Counted from the first letter of the stretch, positions 43,890 to 53,872 are shown. The stretch is 64,000 nucleotides of DNA from Bacteroidota bacterium (GCA_020161535.1 JAIUNW010000011.1:111494-175493); one strand, 5' to 3'. Made by a program: numbers and translations. The notes: generated by a model from the letters alone, not told the origin.

Positions 43890-45827
43890 ATGATCAAAAT
43901 TAGTTTTCCGGATGGTGCCGTGCGCGAATACGCACCAGGCACCAGTTCGATGGAGATCGCGAAGTCGATCAGCGAAGGGCTGGCGAGAAAACTCCTCGCA
44001 GCAACCGTGAATGGCCAGGTATGGGATCTCAACCGGCCAATCACGACCGATGCTGCCGTGAAATTCCTTACCTGGGACGATAAAGACGCCAAAACGACTT
44101 TCTGGCATTCTACCGCACACCTGATGGCCGAGGCGATTGAGAAAAAATTTCCCGGTGTAAAATTTTGGGTAGGTCCGCCGGTCGACAATGGTTTTTACTA
44201 TGACATCGACCTGGGTGGTCGGCATATTTCAGAAGAAGACCTGCGCGAACTGGAAGTGAGCATGGCAGCCCTGGCCAAAGAAAACAATCCTTATATCCGC
44301 AAGGAAATTTCCAAGGCCGATGCCATCGCGTATTTCACGGAGAAAGGCGATGAGTACAAACTCGATTTGTTGCAGAACCTCGAAGATGGCAATATTACTT
44401 TCTACACGCAAGGTGGATTTACCGATCTCTGCCGCGGACCACATATTCCCTCTACCGGTGCCATCAAGGCCGTTAAGCTTACCAATATTGCGGGCGCGTA
44501 TTGGAAAGGCGATGAAAAAAACAAACAACTGACCCGGATTTACGGCGTGAGTTTTCCGTCGCAAAAAGAACTCGACGAGTACCTGCAATTGTTGGAAGAA
44601 GCGAAAAAACGCGACCACCGCAAATTGGGCAAGGAGTTGAGCATTTATACCATGGACGATGATGTTGGTCCCGGCCTCATCATGTGGATGCCCAATGGCA
44701 CCATCATCATCGAAGAATTGGAGAAACTGGCCAAAGAAACCGAAGAAGCAGCCGGCTATCATCGGGTGGTAACACCGCATATCGCCAAAGAAAGCATGTA
44801 CCTCACCAGTGGACACCTGCCGTATTATGCTGATAGTATGTATCCGCCGATGGAACTCGATGGCGAGAAATATTATCTCAAGTCGATGAACTGTCCGCAT
44901 CACCACAAAATCTTTGCGGCTGAACCCAAAAGCTATCGCGACCTGCCATACCGCATTGCCGAATATGGCACCGTGTATCGCTATGAACAAAGTGGTGAAT
45001 TGTTTGGCCTGATGCGCGTGCGCTGCCTGCACATGAACGATGCGCATATCTATTGCAGCAAGGAACAGTTTGCAGCTGAGTTTCGCGCAGTGAATGAGAT
45101 GTACCTGAAGTATTTTAAAATCTTCGGGATTGATAAATACCAGATGCGCCTCAGCCTGCATTCAGCCGATAAACTGGGCAAGAAATATGTGGACCAGCCG
45201 GCACTCTGGAAAGAGACCGAAGACATGGTGCGCCAGGTATTGATTGATACCAATACACCCTTTGTAGAAGTGCAGGACGAAGCGGCGTTTTATGGACCGA
45301 AGATCGATGTGCAGATCTTCAGTGTGATTGGCCGCGAGTTCACCCTGGCTACCAACCAGGTCGATTTTTCGCAGGGTCGCAGTTTCAAATTGCAATACAC
45401 CACGCCCGAAAACCACAGTGAAACACCGCTGATTATTCACCGGGCGCCATTGGGTACCCACGAACGTTTTATCGGTTTTCTATTGGAACACTATGCCGGT
45501 AAATTGCCGGTATGGCTGGCGCCACAACAGGTAAGGATACTGCCCATCAGCGATAAGTTTGTGGGCTATGCCGAAGAAGTGAAAGCCAAACTGCGGGCTG
45601 CCGGTGTGCGGGTGGGCATCGATGACCGAAGCGAGAAAATCGGTAAAAAAATCAGGGAAACCGAATTGCTGAAAGTGCCTTATATGTTGGTGGTGGGCGA
45701 GAAGGAAATGGCCGAAGGCAAGATTTCGGTACGCCGCCAGGGCAAGGGCGATATTGGTGCCCAGCCGGTAGAAGACTTTATTACCGTGATTAAACGGGAG
45801 ATTGCCAACCGGCATGATGAAGTATAA
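43890..45827 (+). CDS. thrS: Threonine-tRNA ligase
   Basis: This class II synthetase charges tRNA-Thr. The 645-residue protein begins MIKISFPDGAVRE with a TGS domain, then an editing domain with HSTAHLMAEAI (HxxxH) and the block CRGPH. The catalytic domain shows motif 2 region SMNCPHHHKIF and YRYEQSGELFGLMRVR, and motif 3 HRAPLGTHERF. The C-terminal anticodon-binding domain follows. Length is normal. It starts the translation cluster thrS-infC, then rpmI-rplT after a 5-kb interruption. No T-box-like leader fits in the short upstream region. Confidence 0.98.
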   Translation: MIKISFPDGAVREYAPGTSSMEIAKSISEGLARKLLAATVNGQVWDLNRPITTDAAVKFLTWDDKDAKTTFWHSTAHLMAEAIEKKFPGVKFWVGPPVDNGFYYDIDLGGRHISEEDLRELEVSMAALAKENNPYIRKEISKADAIAYFTEKGDEYKLDLLQNLEDGNITFYTQGGFTDLCRGPHIPSTGAIKAVKLTNIAGAYWKGDEKNKQLTRIYGVSFPSQKELDEYLQLLEEAKKRDHRKLGKELSIYTMDDDVGPGLIMWMPNGTIIIEELEKLAKETEEAAGYHRVVTPHIAKESMYLTSGHLPYYADSMYPPMELDGEKYYLKSMNCPHHHKIFAAEPKSYRDLPYRIAEYGTVYRYEQSGELFGLMRVRCLHMNDAHIYCSKEQFAAEFRAVNEMYLKYFKIFGIDKYQMRLSLHSADKLGKKYVDQPALWKETEDMVRQVLIDTNTPFVEVQDEAAFYGPKIDVQIFSVIGREFTLATNQVDFSQGRSFKLQYTTPENHSETPLIIHRAPLGTHERFIGFLLEHYAGKLPVWLAPQQVRILPISDKFVGYAEEVKAKLRAAGVRVGIDDRSEKIGKKIRETELLKVPYMLVVGEKEMAEGKISVRRQGKGDIGAQPVEDFITVIKREIANRHDEV

Positions 45828-45871
45828 AAAAGTATTATTTTCGAATTGTAATTATTCACTAAAAACAGTAA

Positions 45872-46462
45872 ATGGCATTTCCACCACGGCCTCGGGGAGG
45901 CTTTAATCCAAGGTTCAAGAAAGAACAACAGCAGGAACACCGAACCAATCAAATGATACGCGTACCACAGGTTCGGTTGGTAGGCGATAACGTAACCGTT
46001 GGCGTTTATCCCATTCAGGAAGCGCAGCGCATGGCACAGGACCTGGCCCTCGACCTGGTAGAAATTTCGCCCAATGCAGATCCACCGGTTTGCCGCATCA
46101 TCGACTATAATAAATTCCTCTACGAAAAGAAGAAGAAGGAAAAGGAAATGAAGGCGAAGGCCAAGCAGTCGGAGGTGAAAGAAATCCGCTTCACGCCCAA
46201 TACCGACGACCACGACTTCAATTTCAAAGCCAAACACGCCGAAGAATTTCTGCGCGAAGGCAATAAGGTGAAAGCCTATGTACAGTTTCGCGGCCGTGCC
46301 ATCCAGTTCAAGGATCGCGGCGAGCTCTTGCTGTTGAAATTTGCCGAGCGGTTGGCCGAGTTTGGGGTGCTGGAAGGCATGCCAAAAATGGAAGGAAAGC
46401 GGATGTTGGCCATCTGGGCACCTAAAAGCCAGAAAAAAAAGAAAGAAACCAGCACTGAATAA
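45872..46462 (+). CDS. infC: Translation initiation factor IF-3
   Basis: The 196-residue protein begins with ATG and has the N-domain (NQMIRVPQVRLVGDN, DLALDLVEISPNADPPVCRI), a Lys/Glu-rich linker and the C-domain ending KFAERLAEFGVLEGMPKMEG. The IF-3 gene in many bacteria uses a rare AUU start, but this one has a plain ATG, so that form of autoregulation is not visible here. It lies 45 bp after thrS. A terminator follows, separating it from rpmI. Confidence 0.97.
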   Translation: MAFPPRPRGGFNPRFKKEQQQEHRTNQMIRVPQVRLVGDNVTVGVYPIQEAQRMAQDLALDLVEISPNADPPVCRIIDYNKFLYEKKKKEKEMKAKAKQSEVKEIRFTPNTDDHDFNFKAKHAEEFLREGNKVKAYVQFRGRAIQFKDRGELLLLKFAERLAEFGVLEGMPKMEGKRMLAIWAPKSQKKKKETSTE

Positions 46463-46466
46463 CAAT

Positions 46467-46495
46467 AAAAACCCGCTTGCACAGCGGGTTTTTTT
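46467..46495 (+). terminator. Rho-independent terminator after infC
   Basis: AAAAACCCGCT and AGCGGGTTTTT form an 11-bp stem around TGCAC, followed by more T. It ends the thrS-infC transcript just before the subtilisin gene. Its presence means rpmI-rplT must have its own promoter downstream. Confidence 0.88.
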
Positions 46496-46521
46496 ATGCT
46501 ACTTTGGCGGCAGTTAATTGT

Positions 46522-49500
46522 ATGATTAAGCCCTATATCCTGCCGCTGGTAACCCTTTGCTGTAGCCTGTTGTTATTGAATCAACCAGGTATTGCACAGG
46601 AGAAAAAGCATCCATCCATTGCATTCAAACAAGGACTACCCGCAAAAACGCCCGCCCTGCAAACCATCGATGCAGGTAGTTATGGTTATTATTTCCTTCA
46701 ATTCAATACGATACCTGGCAGCAGCGAACGCAAAATATTGTCGTTGCGTGGCATTGACCTGCTCGACTATATTCCACAAAACACTTACCTGGCCCGCGTT
46801 CGCGGCAAATGGATGCCCTCGGCACTAAGCAACCTGGGCATCACCGGAAGTTTACCGCTCGACAGCAGTTTCAAAAGATCTTCGCTCGAATCCAATACCA
46901 AAACAGCCCGGTACCGGGTGTTGAAGTCCAACGCCAATGGCCGGAGAGAAGTCAGCGAACAGGTGTTGGCACCCGCCGACCTCGCTGCCACTTTAAACAA
47001 CAAAGATGTGCTGTACCTGATGCCGGCTGCCGAGCTGAAAGTGCTGACCGACCGGCCGAATGAAATCATGCAAATAGACCGCTTGCAATTGGGCATGCCC
47101 GGACAGCCGGGTCTCGACGGATCGGGCGTGGTAGTAGGCGTGGGCGACAATGGCATGGCCTATCACCTCGACCTGCATTACAACGAAGCAGGTTATACCA
47201 ATTCGGGCGCGGCACACGCCACCCATGTTTCCGGTACAGTTGCCGGTGGTGGTTATATCAACCCGCTGTACAAAGGGGTAGCGCCGGGAGCGACGCTGAT
47301 CAACGACCTATACGACTATGTGCTGCTGCATACACCGGAGTATTATCGTACGCGCGGCATGGTCATCACCAATAACTCTTATGGCGCAGGTAGTGCTTGT
47401 TATCCCGTCAGCGGACAATACTCCATCTATTGCGCCGAGCTCGATCAGTTGATGCTCGACTACCCGGAAGTAAGCCATGTATTTGCAGCCGGTAATTCGC
47501 TGAGCCTTACTTGTGGCGATTTTCCCATGGGGTATAAAGCCATCGATAATGCTTACCAGGCGGCAAAAAATGCCATCACCGTTGGTGGTGGCGACGACCT
47601 CGGGTTTAATTATTATTCGAAGGGACCGGTCATGGATGGCCGGTTGAAACCGGAAGTGGTGGCCATGGGTTCGATGACCACATCGACCGGTCCGGACAAT
47701 ACCTATTATGTGAACGATGGTACCTCGATGGCTTCGCCCCAGGTAGCAGGCTGCCTGGCGCTGATGTACCAGCATTACCGGCAACTGAATGCGGGTAAGA
47801 ACCCGCCGTCCGACCTGATGAAAGCTGTTTTGTGTAATACCGCTACCGATGTGGGCAGAAAAGGGGTTGATTTTGAATTCGGCTTTGGTTGGGTGAACCC
47901 CGCCGATGCCATCGACCTGCTGACAAAGAAGTTTTATTTCAGCGATGCGGTCGACCAGGGCGGTACCAAACAGTTCCAGGTAACCATTAACCAATCGGTG
48001 CGCGACCTCCGGTTCATGCTGTATTGGGCCGATAAACCAGCGTCGCTTTATTCAAAGGTAAACCTGGTTAATGATTTGGATATCAGCGTGCGATACCCTG
48101 ACGGCTCCATTCACAGACCCATGGTGCTTGACACCAGCGCCGCCGGCGTCTTATTGCTGGCGCAGGAGGGCGAAGACCACCTTAATAATATTGAACAGGT
48201 TCGCGCCGACATTGGCTCGGCCGGTACCTATACGATCACCGTGCGCGGGTCTGCAGTGCCTTTTGGTCCGCAGGCTTTTCAACTGGCCTACTATTACCGC
48301 AACAGCAACCTCAAATTATTACAACCCATCGGTGCCGAAACCTGGAAATCGGGCGATACCCGTCGGGTGCTCTGGCAATACCCCGGCAATACCCATGCTT
48401 CGTTGAACATTAGCTTCAGTCCCGATAACGGTGCCAGTTGGACGCCCGTGGGCACGACGCAGGACTCCCTAGGCAAAAGCTTTTTCAACGTACCGAATAC
48501 GATTACAACCCAGGCCCTGATTCGGATTACCGATCCACTCACCGGCGCCACCGATGTATCGGCACCCTTTGCCATTTTGCCCAACCTGGGTTTCAGCTTA
48601 CAAAATATTTGTGCAGATACCATCCGACTTCGATACAGTAAGCCCGCCGGCATTGATTCGGTGTTGGTATACCAATATGACAGTGGATCGATGGCGCCAA
48701 AATTTTACAGCACCGATACCATCCTGTCGATCACTGGCAGCCGACCCGCCAGTACCCAATGGATCAGTCTCGCGCCCGTAAAAGGGGGCATCATCGGCGA
48801 ACGCAGCATCGCACAGTCCATTTTGCCCGCCAGCAATGCCTGCGCCGCAAACTTTAACGGTGACCTGGCCCTGCGCGCCATTTTACTGCCGGCCAATAGC
48901 AGGGCAGGCTCTACATCCGCCCCTTTGAGCAACATAACGATAAAATATATAATTGAAAATAAAGGAACTACCACATTTAATGATAGTTTATATTCGTTTA
49001 TAAAAATAGACGGCAATCCCGTGGTGCGAGAGGGAATGGTACGCAGCATAGCGGCTGGTGCACTGGATACCATTACGGCACTCACCAGCATTCCCGCCAC
49101 CGCCATTGGCTTACACCCGGTATTCATCCGGCTACAAGGCCGGGGCGACCAGAACCCGAAAAACGACAGCTTGTTAACCGGTTGGACCTACCTGCCCAAC
49201 CCCTTGGTCACCGTGCCTTTTACAGAAGATTTCACCGCCATCGGTCGGCAAGTCTACAGCAACCCGGGCAAATTCGGCATCACAGGTGCCAGCGCCTGGG
49301 ATTTTAGTACCGCGTCGACTTCCTTGAAATTGTTCACGGCTCCGGGCGACAGTGCCGGCTTGTACAGCAGCAGCCGCATGCGCTACCAGAGCTATCAATT
49401 GTTGGGCACCTATAATTTATCGCGCTATCGTTTGATCGACAATATTTACCTCGACTTATCGCTTCCTTCCGTGAGCCTTACACAGTTAACGCTCCAGGTA

Positions 49501-51531
49501 AGAGGTGCAGATAATCGCGCCTGGATCACCATTCCGACGGCCTTTGTCAAGAAATTTGGCGGCAAAAACCTTAACATAGGTTTCTTCCTGGCGATCTACG
49601 GACAAAGCTTTAGCGCCAGCACCCAGTTGCGTTTGCGGTTTACCGACAACAGCGTGTATGAAAAACTGTCGCTGTTAAACCGGGTTAAATGGTACAGTGT
49701 GCCCAACGATGTTTCGGTGGATGGCTTTGTGTCGGGTGCGGCCGATATCCTTACCGGCGACTCGCTCGGCGTGCGGGTATTGGTGCAAAACCAGTCCCTC
49801 ACCACCCAGTATAATATTCCCGTCAGCTTCCAATGCGACGGCATCGAACTCAGCCGGGTGTTTTTCGATTCATTGCCGCCCCTTTATTATGGTGACACGG
49901 CTTTGTACCTGCCAACAAATCGTCTTACCACCGGCTTGCGGTCGCTGTATGCCATCGCAGAAATGTCCAATGATGCCCTTCGAGCCAATGATACCGGCAG
50001 CATCGCCTTAATGACCTATTCGGTGGTGAAGCAATATCCCTATTACCAGGGTTTTGAACAGGGAAGGGCCGACTGGTACCATTCCCAACTCTATCAATTG
50101 AACGATTCGGTCGATGCATCCCTGCCCGTTTTTGCGGCACCCAATGGCAAAGCCTATTGGCGCACCCAGCCCGCTTTCCGCGGCCCGCAAGGCTATGATG
50201 CCGAATTTGACGGATTCCTGGTTTCGCCGGCATTTGACCTTTCGACCCTGGACAGTCCCATGTTGTCGATGAGTGTGAACAAGCAACTGTGCGACGGAAA
50301 AGACTCGGTCATTATCCAGGCTTCGCCCGATAACGGATTAACCTGGATAAAAGTAGATGCGCTGGCCAATGCCACCCATCTGTATGATTCAACGGCGGGT
50401 TCGGCCTTTATGTCGATCTGCGATTCGGCCGATTGGCAGGTGGTAAGTCTACCGTTGCCAAAATGGAGTCACCCCAGCCTGGTACGCATAGCGTCCAATG
50501 CGCGCGAAAACCGACATGCGGCGGTATTGCCGAAATTATCAGCGGGCTTATTGGTAGACGACATTTTTGTGTACGATGGCCATGCCCAACTGCTGCGTCA
50601 ACCTGTTCGGGCATTGGCCATGCCCACCTATAACGGCCATATTGTTTTACCCAGGCTCTGGACGGTGATGCCGAAGGACAGCGCCACGAAGAAGGCACGC
50701 TTGTTCTTCACCCACGAAGAATGGCGTCATTGGATAGGCCGAAAACCTTGCGACACCTGTGCCTTGCAAACCAATCCCTATGGCTTGTCGGTATTTCGGT
50801 ATGCTGGTCCGCCGGCTACGATCGATCAGCAGGATATAAACAACCGACCCGATTTTGAAACTGAAATGCCGGCGGATAGTTTTAACCTGATTCCTTATAA
50901 AGACGGCTATTTGGCGGAGATCGATTTACCGGCTTCGGGCGAATATTATATTGGATTGCCTGGCAAGGGCGCGGGGATACAGTTTGACGCGCAAAAACAA
51001 TCGGGCGCCAATGTGTCGGTGCTCAATTGGTCGATGAGCAGTATGTCGGGCATCAATGGTTTTGCGGTGGAGCGATCGGTGCGAAACAATGGGGTGGATG
51101 GACCATTTGAACAGATTGCTTTTCAAAATGCCGGTGCGGGTATGTCGTACCGATACGATGATAACCAGATCACAGCACCCGCGGGGTACCATTACCGGAT
51201 TCGGATCGATTATAACAATGGCAGCTCGGCGTACAGTTATGTAGAGACCATCAGCTATGAGTCGTCGATACTGGCTAAATTGTATCCGAACCCCTGGCAA
51301 TCGGGTGAGTTGCACCTGTTTTTGGCCAATATGGAAGGGCGTCGGGTCGACTTGCAGTTGTTTGATGTGCAGGGCCGCCTGCTGTGGAGCCGGGGGTTTG
51401 ATGCGCTGACCGCACAGCAAACCCTTTCGCTCGAAGAGGCGGTAAGAGGCCGACCGGCCGGGGTCTACTTCCTTAAAATGAATGCGATGGGGCAAAAAAC
51501 CAATTTCCGGTTGGTGGTATCGGGTAAATAG
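46522..51531 (+). CDS. Large S8-family subtilisin with type IX secretion sorting domain
   Basis: The 1669-residue secreted protease has a signal peptide (MIKPYILPLVTLCCSLL...IAQ) and a subtilase domain with the triad visible as Asp in GVGDNGM, His in AHATHVSGTVAG and Ser in NDGTSMASPQVAG. The long middle carries Ig-like and beta-sandwich modules (LLQPIGAETWKSGD, SPDNGASWTPV), then a MAM-like repeat region (PYYQGFEQGRADWYHS). The C-terminus (AKLYPNPWQSGELHLF to FRLVVSGK) is a classic Por-type T9SS tail. It sits between infC and rpmI, where no such gene is expected, and has its own terminator in front. Confidence 0.92.
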   Translation: MIKPYILPLVTLCCSLLLLNQPGIAQEKKHPSIAFKQGLPAKTPALQTIDAGSYGYYFLQFNTIPGSSERKILSLRGIDLLDYIPQNTYLARVRGKWMPSALSNLGITGSLPLDSSFKRSSLESNTKTARYRVLKSNANGRREVSEQVLAPADLAATLNNKDVLYLMPAAELKVLTDRPNEIMQIDRLQLGMPGQPGLDGSGVVVGVGDNGMAYHLDLHYNEAGYTNSGAAHATHVSGTVAGGGYINPLYKGVAPGATLINDLYDYVLLHTPEYYRTRGMVITNNSYGAGSACYPVSGQYSIYCAELDQLMLDYPEVSHVFAAGNSLSLTCGDFPMGYKAIDNAYQAAKNAITVGGGDDLGFNYYSKGPVMDGRLKPEVVAMGSMTTSTGPDNTYYVNDGTSMASPQVAGCLALMYQHYRQLNAGKNPPSDLMKAVLCNTATDVGRKGVDFEFGFGWVNPADAIDLLTKKFYFSDAVDQGGTKQFQVTINQSVRDLRFMLYWADKPASLYSKVNLVNDLDISVRYPDGSIHRPMVLDTSAAGVLLLAQEGEDHLNNIEQVRADIGSAGTYTITVRGSAVPFGPQAFQLAYYYRNSNLKLLQPIGAETWKSGDTRRVLWQYPGNTHASLNISFSPDNGASWTPVGTTQDSLGKSFFNVPNTITTQALIRITDPLTGATDVSAPFAILPNLGFSLQNICADTIRLRYSKPAGIDSVLVYQYDSGSMAPKFYSTDTILSITGSRPASTQWISLAPVKGGIIGERSIAQSILPASNACAANFNGDLALRAILLPANSRAGSTSAPLSNITIKYIIENKGTTTFNDSLYSFIKIDGNPVVREGMVRSIAAGALDTITALTSIPATAIGLHPVFIRLQGRGDQNPKNDSLLTGWTYLPNPLVTVPFTEDFTAIGRQVYSNPGKFGITGASAWDFSTASTSLKLFTAPGDSAGLYSSSRMRYQSYQLLGTYNLSRYRLIDNIYLDLSLPSVSLTQLTLQVRGADNRAWITIPTAFVKKFGGKNLNIGFFLAIYGQSFSASTQLRLRFTDNSVYEKLSLLNRVKWYSVPNDVSVDGFVSGAADILTGDSLGVRVLVQNQSLTTQYNIPVSFQCDGIELSRVFFDSLPPLYYGDTALYLPTNRLTTGLRSLYAIAEMSNDALRANDTGSIALMTYSVVKQYPYYQGFEQGRADWYHSQLYQLNDSVDASLPVFAAPNGKAYWRTQPAFRGPQGYDAEFDGFLVSPAFDLSTLDSPMLSMSVNKQLCDGKDSVIIQASPDNGLTWIKVDALANATHLYDSTAGSAFMSICDSADWQVVSLPLPKWSHPSLVRIASNARENRHAAVLPKLSAGLLVDDIFVYDGHAQLLRQPVRALAMPTYNGHIVLPRLWTVMPKDSATKKARLFFTHEEWRHWIGRKPCDTCALQTNPYGLSVFRYAGPPATIDQQDINNRPDFETEMPADSFNLIPYKDGYLAEIDLPASGEYYIGLPGKGAGIQFDAQKQSGANVSVLNWSMSSMSGINGFAVERSVRNNGVDGPFEQIAFQNAGAGMSYRYDDNQITAPAGYHYRIRIDYNNGSSAYSYVETISYESSILAKLYPNPWQSGELHLFLANMEGRRVDLQLFDVQGRLLWSRGFDALTAQQTLSLEEAVRGRPAGVYFLKMNAMGQKTNFRLVVSGK

Positions 51532-51572
51532 ACTATTTTTGCGCTCCATTTTGCCCACAAGGCTCCATAAGT

Positions 51573-51588
51573 GTCTGCCTGCGCAGAC
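51573..51588 (+). promoter_or_regulatory. Hairpin in the rpmI leader (candidate regulatory structure)
   Basis: GTCTGC and GCAGAC form a 6-bp stem with loop CTGC in the 90 bp between the protease stop and rpmI. It is followed by CGCCAGCAGGGCG. Ribosomal protein L20 regulates its operon by binding leader RNA in several bacteria, but no family match is claimed here. Confidence 0.3.
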
Positions 51589-51621
51589 CGCCAGCAGGGC
51601 GTAACTAGTATAGTTATTACA

Positions 51622-51822
51622 ATGCCAAAGGTTAAAACAAATTCGAGCGCCAAGAAGCGTTTCAAAGTGACTGCCACCGGTAAGATCACGCACCAGAAAT
51701 CATTCAAACGTCACATCCTCACCAAGAAGTCTACCAAACGCAAACGCGGTATGCGGAAGACTGGAGTTGTTGCCAAACCCAATATGGAATTCGTTCAACG
51801 CCTGCTGGTGCTGCGCGGATAA
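51622..51822 (+). CDS. rpmI: 50S ribosomal protein L35
   Basis: The 66-residue basic protein begins MPKVKTNSSAKKRFKVTATG and contains the family block HILTKKSTKRKRGMRK. It binds 23S rRNA in the large subunit. Start is the ATG after ATTACA; an upstream Met would add a non-homologous extension. It is cotranscribed with rplT 34 bp downstream. Confidence 0.97.
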   Translation: MPKVKTNSSAKKRFKVTATGKITHQKSFKRHILTKKSTKRKRGMRKTGVVAKPNMEFVQRLLVLRG

Positions 51823-51856
51823 TCCTATTCAATCACAATTCTAAACTTTTTAGCAT

Positions 51857-52201
51857 ATGCCACGTTCAGTAAACGCTGTTGCCTCCCGCGCCCGTCGCAA
51901 GAGAATACTCAAACAAGCCAAAGGTTTTTACGGTAAGCGTAAAAATGTATATACCGTTGCCAAGAACATCGTAGAAAAGGGGATGACCTACAGCTATGTA
52001 GGCCGCAAACTCAAGAAGCGTGAATACCGCGCTATGTGGATTGCCCGTATCAACGCTGCTGTTCGCGAAGAAGGATTGACTTATTCTGTCTTCATTCATA
52101 AGCTGAATGAAAAAGGAATCAGCCTCGACCGCAAAGTACTTGCCGATTTGGCCATGAACAACCCAGAGTCGTTCAAGGCGCTGATCACGAGTGTAAAATA
52201 A
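51857..52201 (+). CDS. rplT: 50S ribosomal protein L20
   Basis: The 114-residue protein begins [19 protein letters not shown] and has the typical [14 protein letters not shown] and [20 protein letters not shown] blocks. It is an early assembly protein that contacts 23S rRNA and often represses its own operon. Length is normal. A strong terminator follows 22 bp later. Confidence 0.97.
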   Translation: MPRSVNAVASRARRKRILKQAKGFYGKRKNVYTVAKNIVEKGMTYSYVGRKLKKREYRAMWIARINAAVREEGLTYSVFIHKLNEKGISLDRKVLADLAMNNPESFKALITSVK

Positions 52202-52223
52202 AAAGCCTTTAAAGATGCTTTAG

Positions 52224-52249
52224 GCCGCTGGTTTACCAGCGGCTTTTTA
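52224..52249 (+). terminator. Rho-independent terminator after rplT
   Basis: GCCGCTGG and CCAGCGGC form a perfect 8-bp stem with loop TTTA, then TTTTTATTTTG. It ends the rpmI-rplT transcript. Confidence 0.88.
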
Positions 52250-52253
52250 TTTT

Positions 52254-52403
52254 GTTTAATGTTTAAGGTCTAAGGTTTAAGGTTGCTACCGCGCGTTTGG
52301 CAGGCTGACAATTTGAAAGCTGCAACCAGGAGCCCGTTGCCAACTTGTTCAAGCTACTACACCTGCGGTAGCAACCTTAAACCTTAGACCTTAAACTTTA
52401 AAC
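52254..52403. repeat. Long inverted repeat with 39-bp arms (MITE/REP-like element)
   Basis: The left arm (52254-52292) and right arm (52365-52403) are reverse complements with one mismatch; the inner 32 bp are perfect. Each arm contains repeated TTTAAGG/TCTAAGG words and then GTTGCTACCGC. The 72-bp centre has no open frame. The rest of the gap up to 52471 holds no gene. The transcript would fold into a long hairpin. No flanking target duplication is obvious. Confidence 0.7.
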
Positions 52404-52471
52404 CCGTTCATTTTGTGTACAAAATTTATTTAGGTTTGTATGCTGTTTCAGAATAACGGCGGCACAAGCAG

Positions 52472-53872
52472 ATGAACAATAGCTACTACGACCTGGTAGA
52501 CCAGACCTTTAATTTTCCGCAGGAAGGTTTTGACGTAAAAAATGAATACCTGCAGTTCAACGGGCTCGATTTAAAAGCATTGATCGACAAGTATGGCACG
52601 CCAATGAAGTTGAGCTATCTGCCCAAGATCGGCATGCAGATCAACAAGGCCAAGCAGATGTTCGCCAATGCTTTCAAAAAACACAAATACGAAGGCGAAT
52701 ACTATTATTGTTATTGCACCAAAAGTTCGCACTTTTCTTTTGTGGTGGAAGAAGCCTTGAAACACAATATCCACCTCGAAACTTCTTTTGCCTACGATAT
52801 TGAGATCATCAAAAAACTCTACGCCAAAAAGAAGATCAACAAAGAGACCTATATTATCTGCAACGGCTTTAAGCAGAAAAATTATACCAAACGAATTGCG
52901 GGGCTCATCAATACCGGTTTTAAAAATGTGATTCCTGTGCTGGACAATATTGCAGAACTGGAAGACTATCGGAAATCGGTACGGGCACCATTTAAACTGG
53001 GCATCCGGGTAGCGGCTGAAGAAGAACCTTCTTTTCCCTTTTATACCTCGCGACTGGGCATTAGGGCCAAAGACATCCTGGAATTTTATGTTGACCAGAT
53101 CGAAGGCTATGAAAACAAGTTCCAGTTGAAGATGCTCCATATCTTCCTCAACAAAGGCATCAAAGACGATATCTATTACTGGTCGGAACTGAACAAAGTC
53201 ATCAACCTCTATTGCCAGCTAAAAAAGATTTGTCCGGAGTTGGACTCCATCAATATCGGCGGCGGCTTCCCCATCAAACACAGCCTTGGTTTCAACTACG
53301 ATTACCAATTCATGATCAACGAAATCGTAGGCAATATCAAGAGCGCTTGCAAAAAAGCAAAAGTGCCCATGCCGAATATCTATACTGAATTCGGCTCGTA
53401 TACGGTGGGGGAAAGCATGGCCCATATCTATTCGGTGATTGGCCAGAAAACCCAGAACGATCGCGAAAACTGGTACATGATCGACTCGTCTTTTATTACC
53501 ACCCTGCCCGACACCTGGGGCATTGGCGAACGGTTTCTCTTATTGCCGATCAATAAATGGGATGCCGAATACCAGCGGGTGGTACTGGGGGGAATTACCT
53601 GCGACAGCCACGATTATTACGATTCAGAAGAACATATCAACGAAGTATTCTTACCCAAGATCAATGGCGAAGGCGAACCACTGTACCTCGGGTTTTTCCA
53701 TACCGGTGCCTACCAGGACCAGATCAGCGGCTATGGCGGTATCAAGCACTGCATGATCCCCTCGCCCAAACACATCATTGTTGGACACGACAAAAATGGC
53801 AAACTTGTTGATTGGGTATATGCGAAAGAGCAAACCGCCCAGAGTATGTTGAAAATTTTGGGATACGTTTAA
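52472..53872 (+). CDS. speA: Arginine decarboxylase (biosynthetic, alanine-racemase fold)
   Basis: The 466-residue PLP enzyme decarboxylates arginine to agmatine for polyamine synthesis. The cofactor Lys lies in YCYCTKSSHF, with phosphate-binding SINIGGGFPIKH and TEFGSYTVGES, and the catalytic Cys in GGITCDSHDYYDS. It is the short form (about 470 residues) seen in Bacteroidota, unlike the ~630-residue E. coli SpeA. Relatives include ornithine and diaminopimelate decarboxylases, so substrate is by family similarity. Confidence 0.88.
   Translation: MNNSYYDLVDQTFNFPQEGFDVKNEYLQFNGLDLKALIDKYGTPMKLSYLPKIGMQINKAKQMFANAFKKHKYEGEYYYCYCTKSSHFSFVVEEALKHNIHLETSFAYDIEIIKKLYAKKKINKETYIICNGFKQKNYTKRIAGLINTGFKNVIPVLDNIAELEDYRKSVRAPFKLGIRVAAEEEPSFPFYTSRLGIRAKDILEFYVDQIEGYENKFQLKMLHIFLNKGIKDDIYYWSELNKVINLYCQLKKICPELDSINIGGGFPIKHSLGFNYDYQFMINEIVGNIKSACKKAKVPMPNIYTEFGSYTVGESMAHIYSVIGQKTQNDRENWYMIDSSFITTLPDTWGIGERFLLLPINKWDAEYQRVVLGGITCDSHDYYDSEEHINEVFLPKINGEGEPLYLGFFHTGAYQDQISGYGGIKHCMIPSPKHIIVGHDKNGKLVDWVYAKEQTAQSMLKILGYV

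Noticed and set aside
44229..45161. A 310-codon minus-strand frame inside thrS
   Set aside because: It is antisense to the catalytic region of a clearly intact synthetase.
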